64,000 nucleotides of DNA from JAEUJM01 sp041918615 (GTDB lineage Bacteria > Actinomycetota > Acidimicrobiia > Acidimicrobiales > DATDAH01), in the NCBI GenBank assembly GCA_041918615.1, contig JAYRVH010000022.1:58218-122217 (forward strand), written 5' to 3'. Numbering within the stretch: position 1 is the first letter of the stretch; each line of letters opens with the position of its first letter. Under the pieces are notes generated by a model. The model was given only the letters and a program-made list of their open reading frames with translations. It was not told the DNA's origin and made no database searches. This document shows positions 8,601-19,036 of this stretch, in pieces. Both the position numbers and the translations under genes were made by a program.

Positions 8601-10756
8601 CGGCGCGGGGTGCGCCATGGTGGAGGAGCGAGGCGTGCAGCGGCGGGCTGGTGCTCTTCGCGCTCTCGGGCATCGCGTTTGCGCAACCGTTGCTCGACCT
8701 GTTGGGGAAGAACCCGGAGTTCTTCGTGGCCGCCGACGCCGGGCGGGCCCAGATCGTTGCGTTTGCACTCATCGTCACGTTCGCCGTTGCGGTCCTCGCC
8801 GTACTGATCGACCTCGGTGCCCGTGCCATCGGCCCCCGGGTCTCGGCGGCAGTCCACAGCGCGTTGGTCGGGTTCTTCGCCCTCCTCATCGGGGGGACGG
8901 TGGCGAGGCAACTCGGCATCGACGAGACCGTTCCGTTCCTGGCCGTGGCGGTCGCCTTCATGATGCTCCTGGTCGTCGGGGAGCGACGTGTCCGCGCCGT
9001 TCGGGTCGGCCTGCAGTACCTGGCCGTGGTGCCGATCCTCCTCTGCGGTCTCTTCCTCTTCGGCTCGGCCACGTCCCGCCTGCTCTGGGAGCGTGAGGCC
9101 GAGGCGGCCACCGGTGTCCGCGTCGAGCACCCGCACCCGGTCGTCCTCGTCGTGTTCGACGAGTTGCCGCTTGCGTCGCTCATCACATCGGATGGTGACA
9201 TCAATGCCGAGCGATTCCCGAACTTCGCCCGGCTGGCCGCACAGAGCACCTGGTTTCGAAACGCCACCAGCCTCGCACCGAACACGCCCGTCAGCCTGCC
9301 GGCCATCGAGAGCGGTCTGGTCCCGGATGCGGGATCCCTGCCGACGTCGACCGACTACCCCCGGAACCTCTTCACCCTGCTGGGTGGCAGTTACCAGATG
9401 GACGTCACCGAGACGGTCACCCAGCTCTGTCCCACGTCGGTGTGCCCACGTGCCGGCAGTGCGTCGAGCGGTATGGGAGGTCTGCGGGAGCTCCTGGCCG
9501 AGGCCGCGCTGGTCTACGGCCACACGTCCCTTCCCCTCCAGTTGCGCATGCACCTGCCAGCCGTCGACCAGTCCTGGGGTGGGTTCCTGCGGCAGGGCTC
9601 CGGCGAGGGCCGTGTGCGCACCCCGGGTACCCGAGCACCTGGCTCGTCGATTCGCTTCGGCCCCTTCATGGCGGCGCGACGACGGGAGATGCGGGCGAAC
9701 CTCCCCCAGGGCAAGGGCGCCCTCCTTCGTGCCTTTGTCGGGCGGGTCGGCTCACAGCGATCGCCGGCCCTCTACTTCCTCCACGACAGCGACTTCCCGC
9801 ACGAGAACTGGGTGACCATCCCGGATGGGCGCACCTACCCGGGCTCGCCGGGTCCGCCGGGGACGGTTCGCAGCACGTGGGGGGACGACGACTTCCTCGT
9901 CCGACAGGGCCAGCAGCGACACCTCCTCCAGGTGGGCTACGCGGACACGCTGCTCGGCGAGCTGATCGACCGGCTCGAGTCAGAGGGCCTCTGGGACGAC
10001 GCGGTCGTCGCGGTCGTCGCCGACCACGGCTCGGCGTTCATCGCGGGCCAGCCCCGACGGGACCCGACCGACGAGAACGCACAGGAGATCTACCGGACGC
10101 CGATGTTCATCCGTGCGCCCGGTCAGCCCGAGGGCGCCGTCCGCGACGACAACGCGCTCAACACCGACGTCATCCCGACCATCGTCGACGTGCTCGGGGT
10201 CGAGACCGACTGGGACTTCGACGGTCGATCGCTCTTCGGTGAGGACCCGCCCCCGGCGGACAAGCCGGTCGTGTACGGGCGAGGACCGTCGTCGGTCGAC
10301 CCCGACTCACTCGACGCGCTCTACGCGGTTGCCAGGCGCAACGAGCGCCGGTTCCAGGGACTCGACTGGCGCGGCGTCTTCGCGGTCGGGCCGCTGGGCG
10401 ACCTGGTCGGCCGTCCGCTCGCGTCCCTCGACGTCAGCGTCGACCCATCGTCGTCGTGGAGCAGTCGTGAGGCCGACCGACTTGCTTCGGTCGACGCCGG
10501 AGCCGGGCCACTCCCGCTGATGCTGCACGGTGCCCTCCTTCAGGAGGGGGCGTCACCCCCTGATGAGGGGCTGGTCGTGCTCAACGGCACGGTGGCCGGC
10601 GTGGCCGGCGACTTCCAGGAGCAGTCGCCGGGCTCGTGGGACTTCAGCGCGGTCCTCGACTTCGAGCAGTTCCGGCAGGGCGAGAACCGCGTCGAGCTCC
10701 TGTTGCCCACGGGTGATGGCCAGGCGCGTTCCTTCCGTCGCATCCTGTCGGGGTGA
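8597..10756 (+). CDS. Membrane-anchored alkaline phosphatase/sulfatase superfamily protein, paralogue 3
   Basis: The protein is 719 aa; its ATG overlaps the upstream TGA (ATGA, 8597-8600). The N-terminus is shorter than in paralogues 1 and 2, but the LLGKNPEFF motif and the TM bundle remain. The catalytic landmarks are FDELP (Asp188), a candidate nucleophile Thr230 in NTPVSLPA, and VADHG (Asp476-His477). The C-terminal 200 residues form an extra domain common to all three. Near-identity to paralogue 2 around residues 253-276 and 430-465 suggests a recent tandem duplication or gene conversion. It is the last gene of the rightward unit and converges on the 12390-10768 gene after 11 bp. Confidence 0.8.
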   Translation: MTARGAPWWRSEACSGGLVLFALSGIAFAQPLLDLLGKNPEFFVAADAGRAQIVAFALIVTFAVAVLAVLIDLGARAIGPRVSAAVHSALVGFFALLIGGTVARQLGIDETVPFLAVAVAFMMLLVVGERRVRAVRVGLQYLAVVPILLCGLFLFGSATSRLLWEREAEAATGVRVEHPHPVVLVVFDELPLASLITSDGDINAERFPNFARLAAQSTWFRNATSLAPNTPVSLPAIESGLVPDAGSLPTSTDYPRNLFTLLGGSYQMDVTETVTQLCPTSVCPRAGSASSGMGGLRELLAEAALVYGHTSLPLQLRMHLPAVDQSWGGFLRQGSGEGRVRTPGTRAPGSSIRFGPFMAARRREMRANLPQGKGALLRAFVGRVGSQRSPALYFLHDSDFPHENWVTIPDGRTYPGSPGPPGTVRSTWGDDDFLVRQGQQRHLLQVGYADTLLGELIDRLESEGLWDDAVVAVVADHGSAFIAGQPRRDPTDENAQEIYRTPMFIRAPGQPEGAVRDDNALNTDVIPTIVDVLGVETDWDFDGRSLFGEDPPPADKPVVYGRGPSSVDPDSLDALYAVARRNERRFQGLDWRGVFAVGPLGDLVGRPLASLDVSVDPSSSWSSREADRLASVDAGAGPLPLMLHGALLQEGASPPDEGLVVLNGTVAGVAGDFQEQSPGSWDFSAVLDFEQFRQGENRVELLLPTGDGQARSFRRILSG

Positions 10757-10767
10757 GGGCGGGCGGG

Positions 10768-12390
10768 TCAGGGTGCGCACACGGTCACGCCATCGCCCAC
10801 CTCGAGCGTGACCCGGAGCCGTCCGCCTCCTTCGGCGCTGACGATTGGGAACAGGCCTGTGCGCGCCTTGAACGTCCCTCGCACGGACCCCCATTCGATG
10901 ACACGACGGCCCGGTCCGTCAGCGTCGGATGCCGTGAGCAGCACACGGGTGCCCTTGGCGGCCGAAATCCAGAGCGGGCGATTCCCGACGATCGTGTACC
11001 GGACCGTATCGCCGGCACCGGCGAGCGTCCTGCACGCGGTGGCGACCGGCGGACGGGGATCGTCGTCCGATCCGGGCCCGAACCCGACACGGAGCACGCC
11101 CCGTGCCTCCTCGACGACGCTTCGATCGGCCGGTGGACGCCATCCGTCGGCGACCAGGCGGGCCAGGCCGTCGGTCGTCAGCGGTATCACCACGTACGAA
11201 TCGGTGACGAACGGCTCGTCCGAGGCCATGAGGGCGGCCGTCGTCTCGACGAGGGGCCGTTGGCGCCGGGCCTGCTCCTCCAGGGTGTTCTGGATGTCTC
11301 GCAGGCCGACGAGGTTCACCACGAGCAGCGCGGCCGTGCCGGCGAGCACGAGTGACACCGCGACGCGGGAACGGGGGAGCCGCAACCGTGGGACGACGAC
11401 CAGCATCAGCAGGAACACGGGCTCGTAGGCGTAGCGCGCCGGGACCGCACCCTCGGCCGTGATCGTGCCGCTGCGCGCCCAGGTGACCGAGAGCAGGAAG
11501 AGTGCGAGTGTCAGGAGGGTGATCCCGTCGAACAGGTCCAGCCGCCCTTGCCGCCACCAGGTCACGAGCACGGCCGCGACGGCGATGGCCAGGACGGCTC
11601 CCGCTGCCGGTCCGAGCCCGACGAGGTCGCCCAGGCCGTGCAGGAGGACCCGGCCGATCGTGCCCGGAACGGACGCAAGCTCGTTCAGCTGCGAGCGCGG
11701 TCCCGAACGACTGCCGTGCCGGAGGTGCCACCAGGCGTACGCCGCCACGGGGACGGCCAGCCCCGGCAGCCAAGGCAGGAGACGACCGCTGACCGCAAGG
11801 GCCACCGCGGTGGCGGCGACGAGGAGGACCCCGGTGCCGAACGACGTGACCGCCAGGAGCAGGACGAGCGCAAGCGCGAGCTGGTCCCGTCGCGACGGCG
11901 GGTCGTGCCAGGTCACCAACACGCCGACGCCGAGCACGGCGGCCATGCACACGTAGGCGGCGATGCCCCGGTGGCCACCGGTCGCGCGGAGGGCCATCAG
12001 GACCACAACCGCCGCACTTGCGACCTGGGGCGCGGCGCCGCGCGCGATGAGGAAACGCCAGGCCGCGAGCGCAAGGAGCCCGGCGACGATCAGCCGGGGA
12101 AGGAAGTACCAGGGGAAGTAGTCGGTGCCGACAAGGGCGTGGAGCACCCGGTAGACCGGCACCGTCGTGGCGGTCCAATGACCCGCGTGCGGCCGGAGGT
12201 AGTCGTCGAGCGAGCCGACCCGGCGCTGGGTGAGGAAGTCCCAGTCGTCGTTCATGAACCACAGGTCCCGGCCCATGAAGCCGATGACCACGGCGATGAT
12301 CGTGATGGCGGCGACCGTGAGGCCCCACCACCGCCGACCCGGAGCGTCGTGACGCTCCACCTCATGGACTGGAGGGGCCGTCGTGGTCAT
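10768..12390 (-). CDS. Polytopic membrane protein, possible GT-C type glycosyltransferase
   Basis: The 540-aa protein has about ten predicted membrane helices. An extracytoplasmic first loop contains NDDWDFL (residues 47-53) and, a little further on, HAGHW; acidic residues in the first loop after TM1 are typical of GT-C enzymes using polyprenyl-phosphate sugars. The C-terminal 130 residues form a soluble, probably beta-rich domain. No close family is recognised. Its ATG directly abuts the MeaB stop codon (TAG then ATG), so it lies in the mutase operon despite having no obvious link to propionate metabolism. Confidence 0.65.
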   Translation of the reverse strand: MTTTAPPVHEVERHDAPGRRWWGLTVAAITIIAVVIGFMGRDLWFMNDDWDFLTQRRVGSLDDYLRPHAGHWTATTVPVYRVLHALVGTDYFPWYFLPRLIVAGLLALAAWRFLIARGAAPQVASAAVVVLMALRATGGHRGIAAYVCMAAVLGVGVLVTWHDPPSRRDQLALALVLLLAVTSFGTGVLLVAATAVALAVSGRLLPWLPGLAVPVAAYAWWHLRHGSRSGPRSQLNELASVPGTIGRVLLHGLGDLVGLGPAAGAVLAIAVAAVLVTWWRQGRLDLFDGITLLTLALFLLSVTWARSGTITAEGAVPARYAYEPVFLLMLVVVPRLRLPRSRVAVSLVLAGTAALLVVNLVGLRDIQNTLEEQARRQRPLVETTAALMASDEPFVTDSYVVIPLTTDGLARLVADGWRPPADRSVVEEARGVLRVGFGPGSDDDPRPPVATACRTLAGAGDTVRYTIVGNRPLWISAAKGTRVLLTASDADGPGRRVIEWGSVRGTFKARTGLFPIVSAEGGGRLRVTLEVGDGVTVCAP

Positions 12391-13361
12391 CTAGTCCCGG
12401 AACGCATCGAGGAGGCGTCGGGCCGCAGTGGTGGGGGAGAGGGCCCCGTCGCGTACCTGTGCCTCCAGCTCGGTGGTGCCCGCCGGGTGGCGGCGAAGAC
12501 GGTCGGCCAGCGCATCCTGGACGTCGCTCCACATCCACGCGACGGCCTGGTCGCCCCGCAGCGTCGCGAGCTCGCCCGAGGCCCTCCAGGCCGCGTGCAG
12601 GTGCTGCACAGCGTCCTCCACGGCGGCCACTCCCTCGCCGGCGAGCGCCGAGCAGCTGATCACCGGAGCGGAACCCGTACCCGTCTTGGGTCGGAGGAGG
12701 TCGAGGGCGCTGCGATAGTCGGCCGCCGTGCGCCGCGCGGTGGCAGCCAACTCACCGTCGGCCTTGGTGATGACGACCACGTCGGCGAGCTCCATGATCC
12801 CCCGCTTGATCCCCTGGAGGTCGTCGCCGCCGCCCGGGGCCACCAGCAACACGAAGACGTCGACCAGGTCGGCGACGGCACCTTCGGCCTGTCCGGCGCC
12901 GACGGTCTCGACGATCAGCACGTCGAAACCGAAGGCCTCGCACAAGGTGATGGCCTCACGGGTGCGGCGTGCCACCCCGCCGAGGCTCGATCCCGAGGGT
13001 GACGGGCGGATGAACGCGTCCGGGCTCGTCGCCAGCCCAGGCATGCGGGTCTTGTCGCCCAGGATCGAGCCCCCGGTGCGCCTGCTCGACGGGTCCACGG
13101 CCAGGACAGCCACCCGGTGTCCCTTTTCGACCAGCCCGAGCCCGAAGGCCTCGATGAAGGTGGACTTGCCGACCCCCGGGCTCCCCGTGATGCCGATGCG
13201 CAGAGCGCCGCCGGCCTCGGCCATGAGCCCGTCGAGCAGTTCGGCCGCCTTGGCCTGATCCACTTCGAGGGACGACTCGACCAGTGTGATCGCACGAGCC
13301 AGCGTGCGCCGGTCGCCGGAACGGATCCCGGCGGCCAGGACGGCCACCGGCTGCTCGTCGA

Positions 13362-13365
<4 letters not shown>
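12391..13365 (-). CDS. meaB: MeaB/ArgK-type GTPase, methylmalonyl-CoA mutase chaperone
   Basis: The protein is 324 aa when started at the TTG at 13365, which overlaps the mutase stop (TTGA) and gives the normal family length; the longer open frame upstream codes for Arg/Pro-rich nonsense. P-loop GSPGVGKST is at residues 61-69, followed by AVDPSSRRTGGSILGDKTRM (switch region) and ETVGAGQ. NKxD is replaced by TKAD (VVITKADGE), as is normal in MeaB. It protects and reloads adenosylcobalamin on methylmalonyl-CoA mutase in the cytoplasm. The overlap with mutB supports this role directly. Confidence 0.93.
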
Positions 13366-15503
<2,138 letters not shown>

Positions 15504-15509
15504 GGTCTC

Positions 15510-15515
15510 AGCGTA
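15510..15515 (-). promoter_or_regulatory. Leaderless -10 box for mutB
   Basis: TACGCT on the minus strand ends 6 nt before the mutB ATG. It shares the central GTAC with the oppositely directed box at 15514-15519, so the two promoters overlap. Confidence 0.45.
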
Positions 15516-15519
15516 CGGT
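15514..15519 (+). promoter_or_regulatory. Leaderless -10 box for the FetA-like gene
   Basis: TACGGT ends 5 nt before the ATG at 15525. The spacing fits transcription starting at or next to the start codon. Confidence 0.4.
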
Positions 15520-15524
15520 TTGGC

Positions 15525-16193
15525 ATGGCGCAGCCCGAAGTCGACCTCTTCTGCTTCGAGCGGGTGTCAGTGTCGGTCGACGGCGCCACCCTCCTCGACG
15601 AGGTGGACGTCCGCATCCGGTCCGTCGGGCTCACCGCGATCGTGGGCCCGTCGGGGTCCGGGAAGTCCACGCTGCTGCGGCTGTGCAATCGCCTGGAGGT
15701 GCCGACCTCGGGCCGGGTGCGCTACCGGGGCGACGACCTGGCCGGCCTCGACCCGCTCGTCCTGCGCCGGCGGGTGGGCATGGTGTTCCAGCGCCCCACC
15801 CTCTTCCCCGGGACGGTAGGCGACAACCTCGACGTGGCCGTGCCCGGCATCAGCGGGGCGGACGCCCGCACCTCGCTCGGGCGCGCCGCCCTCGACGCCA
15901 CGTTCCTCGACCGCACGGCCGATGATCTCTCCGGCGGCGAGGCACAGCGGGTCTGCCTGGCCCGGACGCTCGCCACGTGCCCGGAGGTGCTCCTCATGGA
16001 CGAGCCCACGTCGGCGCTCGATGAGGAGAACACCCTCGTGCTCGAGCGGCTCGGCCGCGAGCTCGCGGTCGCTGGGGTGCCGGTGCTGTGGGTCACCCAC
16101 GATCCGGGCCAGGTGCAGCGCATCGCCGACGGCCTCGTGGTGCTGGCCGAGGGCCGGGTCGTGCCGGACGGAGGTGATGGCCGTGTCGGGTGA
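15525..16193 (+). CDS. fetA: ABC transporter ATP-binding protein, FetA-like
   Basis: The protein is 222 aa from the ATG at 15525. Walker A GPSGSGKST (about residues 43-51), Q-loop VFQRPTLFPG, signature LSGGEAQR and Walker B VLLMDEPTSAL are all intact. The pairing with an UPF0014/FetB permease, whose start lies inside the 3' end of this gene, identifies it as the FetA (YbbL) partner of a FetAB-type exporter, which in E. coli is linked to iron export and oxidative-stress resistance. The actual substrate here is not determined. Transcription diverges from mutB with only 21 bp between start codons. Confidence 0.85.
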   Translation: MAQPEVDLFCFERVSVSVDGATLLDEVDVRIRSVGLTAIVGPSGSGKSTLLRLCNRLEVPTSGRVRYRGDDLAGLDPLVLRRRVGMVFQRPTLFPGTVGDNLDVAVPGISGADARTSLGRAALDATFLDRTADDLSGGEAQRVCLARTLATCPEVLLMDEPTSALDEENTLVLERLGRELAVAGVPVLWVTHDPGQVQRIADGLVVLAEGRVVPDGGDGRVG

Positions 16194-16962
16194 CGTGACC
16201 TGGTCGGGGCTGGCGGCCTCGCTGATCCTGGTCGGGGTCGCCGTCGGCCTGTCGCGGTGGCGGGGATACGGCCTGGAGCGTCCGATCCTGTGGGCCAGCG
16301 CCCGCGCGCTCGTGCAACTGCTCCTGGTCGGCGTGGCCCTCACCGTGATCATCGATCCCGACAGTCCCCTCGCACTGTCGCTCCTCTGGGTGCTCTTCAT
16401 GGTGGGCTTCGCGTCCCTGGTGATCGCCCGGCGAGCACCGGAGGTCCCCGGCCTGCTCGGCGTCGCGGCGCTGGCCATCGGTGCGGCCGCGACCGTGAGC
16501 CTGGGGGTGATCTTCGGGTTCGGCATCTTTCCCCTCGAGGGCCGCACCATCGTGCCGCTGGCCGGGATGATGGTGGGCAACGCCATGACTGCCACCGTCG
16601 TCGTGGCCCGCCGCATCGTCGGCGAGTTGAGCGACAAGCGCGCCGAGGTCGAGGCCCGACTGGCTCTCGGCCAGCCCTGGCCGGTGGCCTCGCGCCCCTA
16701 CACGCGCGCCGCCGTCCGCACCGCCCTGACCAGCCAGATCGAGACCACCAAGGCGGTCGGCCTCGTCTTCCTGCCCGGGGCTATGACCGGTCTCATCCTG
16801 GCCGGGGTCGACCCGGTCGATGCCGTGCTGGTGCAGGCGGCCATCATGTTCCTGATCCTCGGGGCCGCGGCGACCACCGTGACGGTCGTGAGCATCGGCC
16901 TCACCCGGCGCCTGTTCACCGCCGATCACCGCCTGGTGCGCCTGGACCGCCTGACCGCCTGA
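16183..16962 (+). CDS. fetB: UPF0014 family permease, FetB-like
   Basis: The protein is 259 aa from GTG at 16183. GGAGG at 16170-16174 sits 8 nt upstream of this GTG but only about 2 nt from an in-frame ATG at 16177, so the GTG is preferred. About six to seven membrane helices are present, with the family hallmarks GMMVGNAMTATVVVARR (about residues 126-142) and LPGAMTGLILAG near residue 200. It forms the membrane half of the FetAB-type exporter and overlaps fetA by 11 bp, so the two are co-translated. Confidence 0.88.
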   Translation: MSGDVTWSGLAASLILVGVAVGLSRWRGYGLERPILWASARALVQLLLVGVALTVIIDPDSPLALSLLWVLFMVGFASLVIARRAPEVPGLLGVAALAIGAAATVSLGVIFGFGIFPLEGRTIVPLAGMMVGNAMTATVVVARRIVGELSDKRAEVEARLALGQPWPVASRPYTRAAVRTALTSQIETTKAVGLVFLPGAMTGLILAGVDPVDAVLVQAAIMFLILGAAATTVTVVSIGLTRRLFTADHRLVRLDRLTA

Positions 16963-16979
16963 CCTCCAGCAGGTCGCAG

Positions 16980-18971
16980 CTACGGCAGCTGATCGACCGC
17001 TTCGTAGCCTGGCGCGAACACCTCGGGTTGGGCCTCGGAGTAGGGCGGGAACGGCCCGTCGGAGTAGATCGCCACACCCTTGCTCTTGAAGGCCGCCGCC
17101 GTCGCGGCATCACGGATGCTGTGGACGTAGGCGACGGCTCCAGCGGCCCTCAGGCGGCCGGCGAACGGGTCGGTGTACCGGCGCCGTTCGCTCATGTTGC
17201 CCGCGAGCGAGAGCGCCGGGTTGCGGGTGCCCGCCCACATCATCACCGCCGGCGCCCGATTGCGGCGCGTGAAGGCCACGGCATCGTCGTCGTCGAGCAG
17301 GTTGCGGTGCTGGCTCCGGTAGAGGGCGACCATGAAGCTGTGCACGGGGTACAGGTCCTGAACCTGGTCGAGTTGGGCCTGGTCGTAGATGTGCGGGATC
17401 ACCCGCTCCATGACCGCCGGGTCGCCGGCCGCGTCCCGCAGGAATTGGGCGAACAGCGCCACGTCGGATCCCTTGGTGTCGAGCACGAGGTAGACGTCGG
17501 GGTGCCGGCGCATCAGCTCGACCACGTCGTCGCTGAAGAACGGCGTGTAGTACCGGTTCCGGGCACGGAAGCGGCGTCCGGCCATGTCGGCCCTGGTCAC
17601 CTCGCTGAAGCGCCGGTCCAGCCCGAATGACCGTTCGAGGCCGTCGTGGGCGGCGAGCATCGAGCCGTCGGCGAGCCGGACGAAGTCGGCTTCGAACACG
17701 CGGAAGCCTCGTCCGAAGTTGTGGTCGAACGACTCGAGGCTGTTCGTGTAGCTGGCGCCTTCGGGTGTGGGTCCCATCGCATGGGCGAGCAGGCCGTGGC
17801 GGTCGTAGTCCGATGCGACCGCTCGCCGGTCGACCGGTGGGGCCAGCGCCGGATGGATGTCCACGATCGACGACTTGGACGTGAAGCTGTCGCCGCCGGC
17901 TCCGTACCAGAGTGGGTCGGGCAGAGCGCCGGCCGCGTACCACAGGACGTCGGTGGCCCGATTGCCGTCGAAGTCGGCCAGGATCGGCACGGCCCCGGCC
18001 GGCGCTTCCCGGGCGGTGACCGAGAAACCGGTCGGGTGGCCGTACCAGGCCTCGTCGGGGGCCGGCCCGGGTTGGTGCCAGAGCAGGTCGTCGACACCGT
18101 CGCCGTTGAGGTCGCCCGGCGCGGGCGCCTGCGCGGAGCCGGACGTCACGCCTGCGCCGCGGAACGAGCCGTTGTCCGCTCCGTACCAGACCACGTCGGC
18201 GGCGGCGCCCGGGCCGAACCAGAAGATGTCGTCGCGCCGGTCGCCGTCGAAATCGCCGACGCGCGGGGTGACCGACGGTCCCACTTCGACGGCTCGGCCG
18301 GTGAACCCCCGCGTCCGGCGTCCTTGCCACAGGCTGTCCGGAGCGGCATTCCCGCCGTACCAGAGGATGTCGGCCGTCCCGTTGCCGTCGAAGTCGCCGA
18401 CGACCGGGGTCGGTGCGCCCGAGACCCGGACCGATCGACCCGAGAAGGAGCCGTTGGGGGTGCCGTACCAGACGAGGTCGGCGCCCGGGCCGGGGTGGTA
18501 CCAGTAGATGTCGTCGCGCCGGTCGCCGTCGAAGTCGGCCGAGAACGGCTGGTAGGTGCCTGTCACCGTCGCCTCGCGCCCCACGAATCGTCGACCCGTG
18601 GCCCCGAACCACGCGTAGTCGCTCGACGGGCCGGATCCGTACCAGAAGATGTCGTCGTGGTCGTCGCCGTTGAAGTCGCCGGTGAGTGGCCGGTAGTCCC
18701 CCCGGACAGCGACGGGCTGCCCGGCGAACCGGCGCCCGGCCGCGCCGAACCAGAGGTGGTCGTCGGAGCGCCCGGGCCCGTACCAGAGGAGGTCCGCACG
18801 CTGATCCGCGTCGAAGTCGCCCACCACCGGGACCGGAGCTGAAGGGTCGGCCTCGGCAGGGGCGGGCGGGGCGACCTCTTGCCCGCCGGCGGGAGCGGCG
18901 GTGCCGAGGGAGCCGGCGGTCACCAGCAGCGCGGGCGCGACCACCAAGAGGAACCCGCTCGACCAACGCAC
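16980..18971 (-). CDS. Secreted protein: seven FG-GAP-like repeats plus glycerophosphodiester phosphodiesterase-like domain
   Basis: The 663-aa protein opens with a signal peptide (residues 1-30). Residues about 49-385 hold seven repeats of about 48 aa, each starting GDFDG-like with a DxDxDxxxD calcium loop and ending in WYG; seven copies fit a complete integrin-type beta-propeller. Residues about 400-650 resemble a GDPD TIM barrel: His in LLAHAMG, the Glu/Asp pair in FEADF and AAHDG match the catalytic pattern. It may cleave glycerophosphodiesters outside the cell, with the propeller binding a ligand. The GTG start at 18971 has a -10 box 7 nt upstream. The domain combination is unusual. Confidence 0.8.
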   Translation of the reverse strand: MRWSSGFLLVVAPALLVTAGSLGTAAPAGGQEVAPPAPAEADPSAPVPVVGDFDADQRADLLWYGPGRSDDHLWFGAAGRRFAGQPVAVRGDYRPLTGDFNGDDHDDIFWYGSGPSSDYAWFGATGRRFVGREATVTGTYQPFSADFDGDRRDDIYWYHPGPGADLVWYGTPNGSFSGRSVRVSGAPTPVVGDFDGNGTADILWYGGNAAPDSLWQGRRTRGFTGRAVEVGPSVTPRVGDFDGDRRDDIFWFGPGAAADVVWYGADNGSFRGAGVTSGSAQAPAPGDLNGDGVDDLLWHQPGPAPDEAWYGHPTGFSVTAREAPAGAVPILADFDGNRATDVLWYAAGALPDPLWYGAGGDSFTSKSSIVDIHPALAPPVDRRAVASDYDRHGLLAHAMGPTPEGASYTNSLESFDHNFGRGFRVFEADFVRLADGSMLAAHDGLERSFGLDRRFSEVTRADMAGRRFRARNRYYTPFFSDDVVELMRRHPDVYLVLDTKGSDVALFAQFLRDAAGDPAVMERVIPHIYDQAQLDQVQDLYPVHSFMVALYRSQHRNLLDDDDAVAFTRRNRAPAVMMWAGTRNPALSLAGNMSERRRYTDPFAGRLRAAGAVAYVHSIRDAATAAAFKSKGVAIYSDGPFPPYSEAQPEVFAPGYEAVDQLP
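17815..18828 (-). repeat. Seven FG-GAP-like protein repeats (DNA extent approximate)
   Basis: About 144-bp units encode the seven propeller repeats. Several share near-identical stretches, for example the segments around 18225-18252 and 18510-18537, which suggests expansion by duplication. Confidence 0.75.
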
Positions 18972-18978
18972 GATGAAA

Positions 18979-18984
18979 AACCTA
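18979..18984 (-). promoter_or_regulatory. Leaderless -10 box for the propeller/GDPD gene
   Basis: TAGGTT on the minus strand ends 7 nt before the GTG at 18971. Confidence 0.5.
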
Positions 18985-19024
18985 CTCTCCGGCAGGGTGG
19001 ATTGGCCGTCATGGTCGGCCCCCG

Positions 19025-19030
19025 TAGGCT
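19025..19030 (+). promoter_or_regulatory. Leaderless -10 box for the LpdA-like gene
   Basis: TAGGCT ends 6 nt before the GTG at 19037. The divergent gene at 18971 has its own box in the same 65-bp gap. Confidence 0.5.
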
Positions 19031-19036
19031 GCGGCG

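Noticed and set aside
16961..16975. A 5-bp hairpin (GACCT/AGGTC) at the fetB end as a terminator
   Set aside because: Only five base pairs and no T-run; hairpins this weak are common by chance here.
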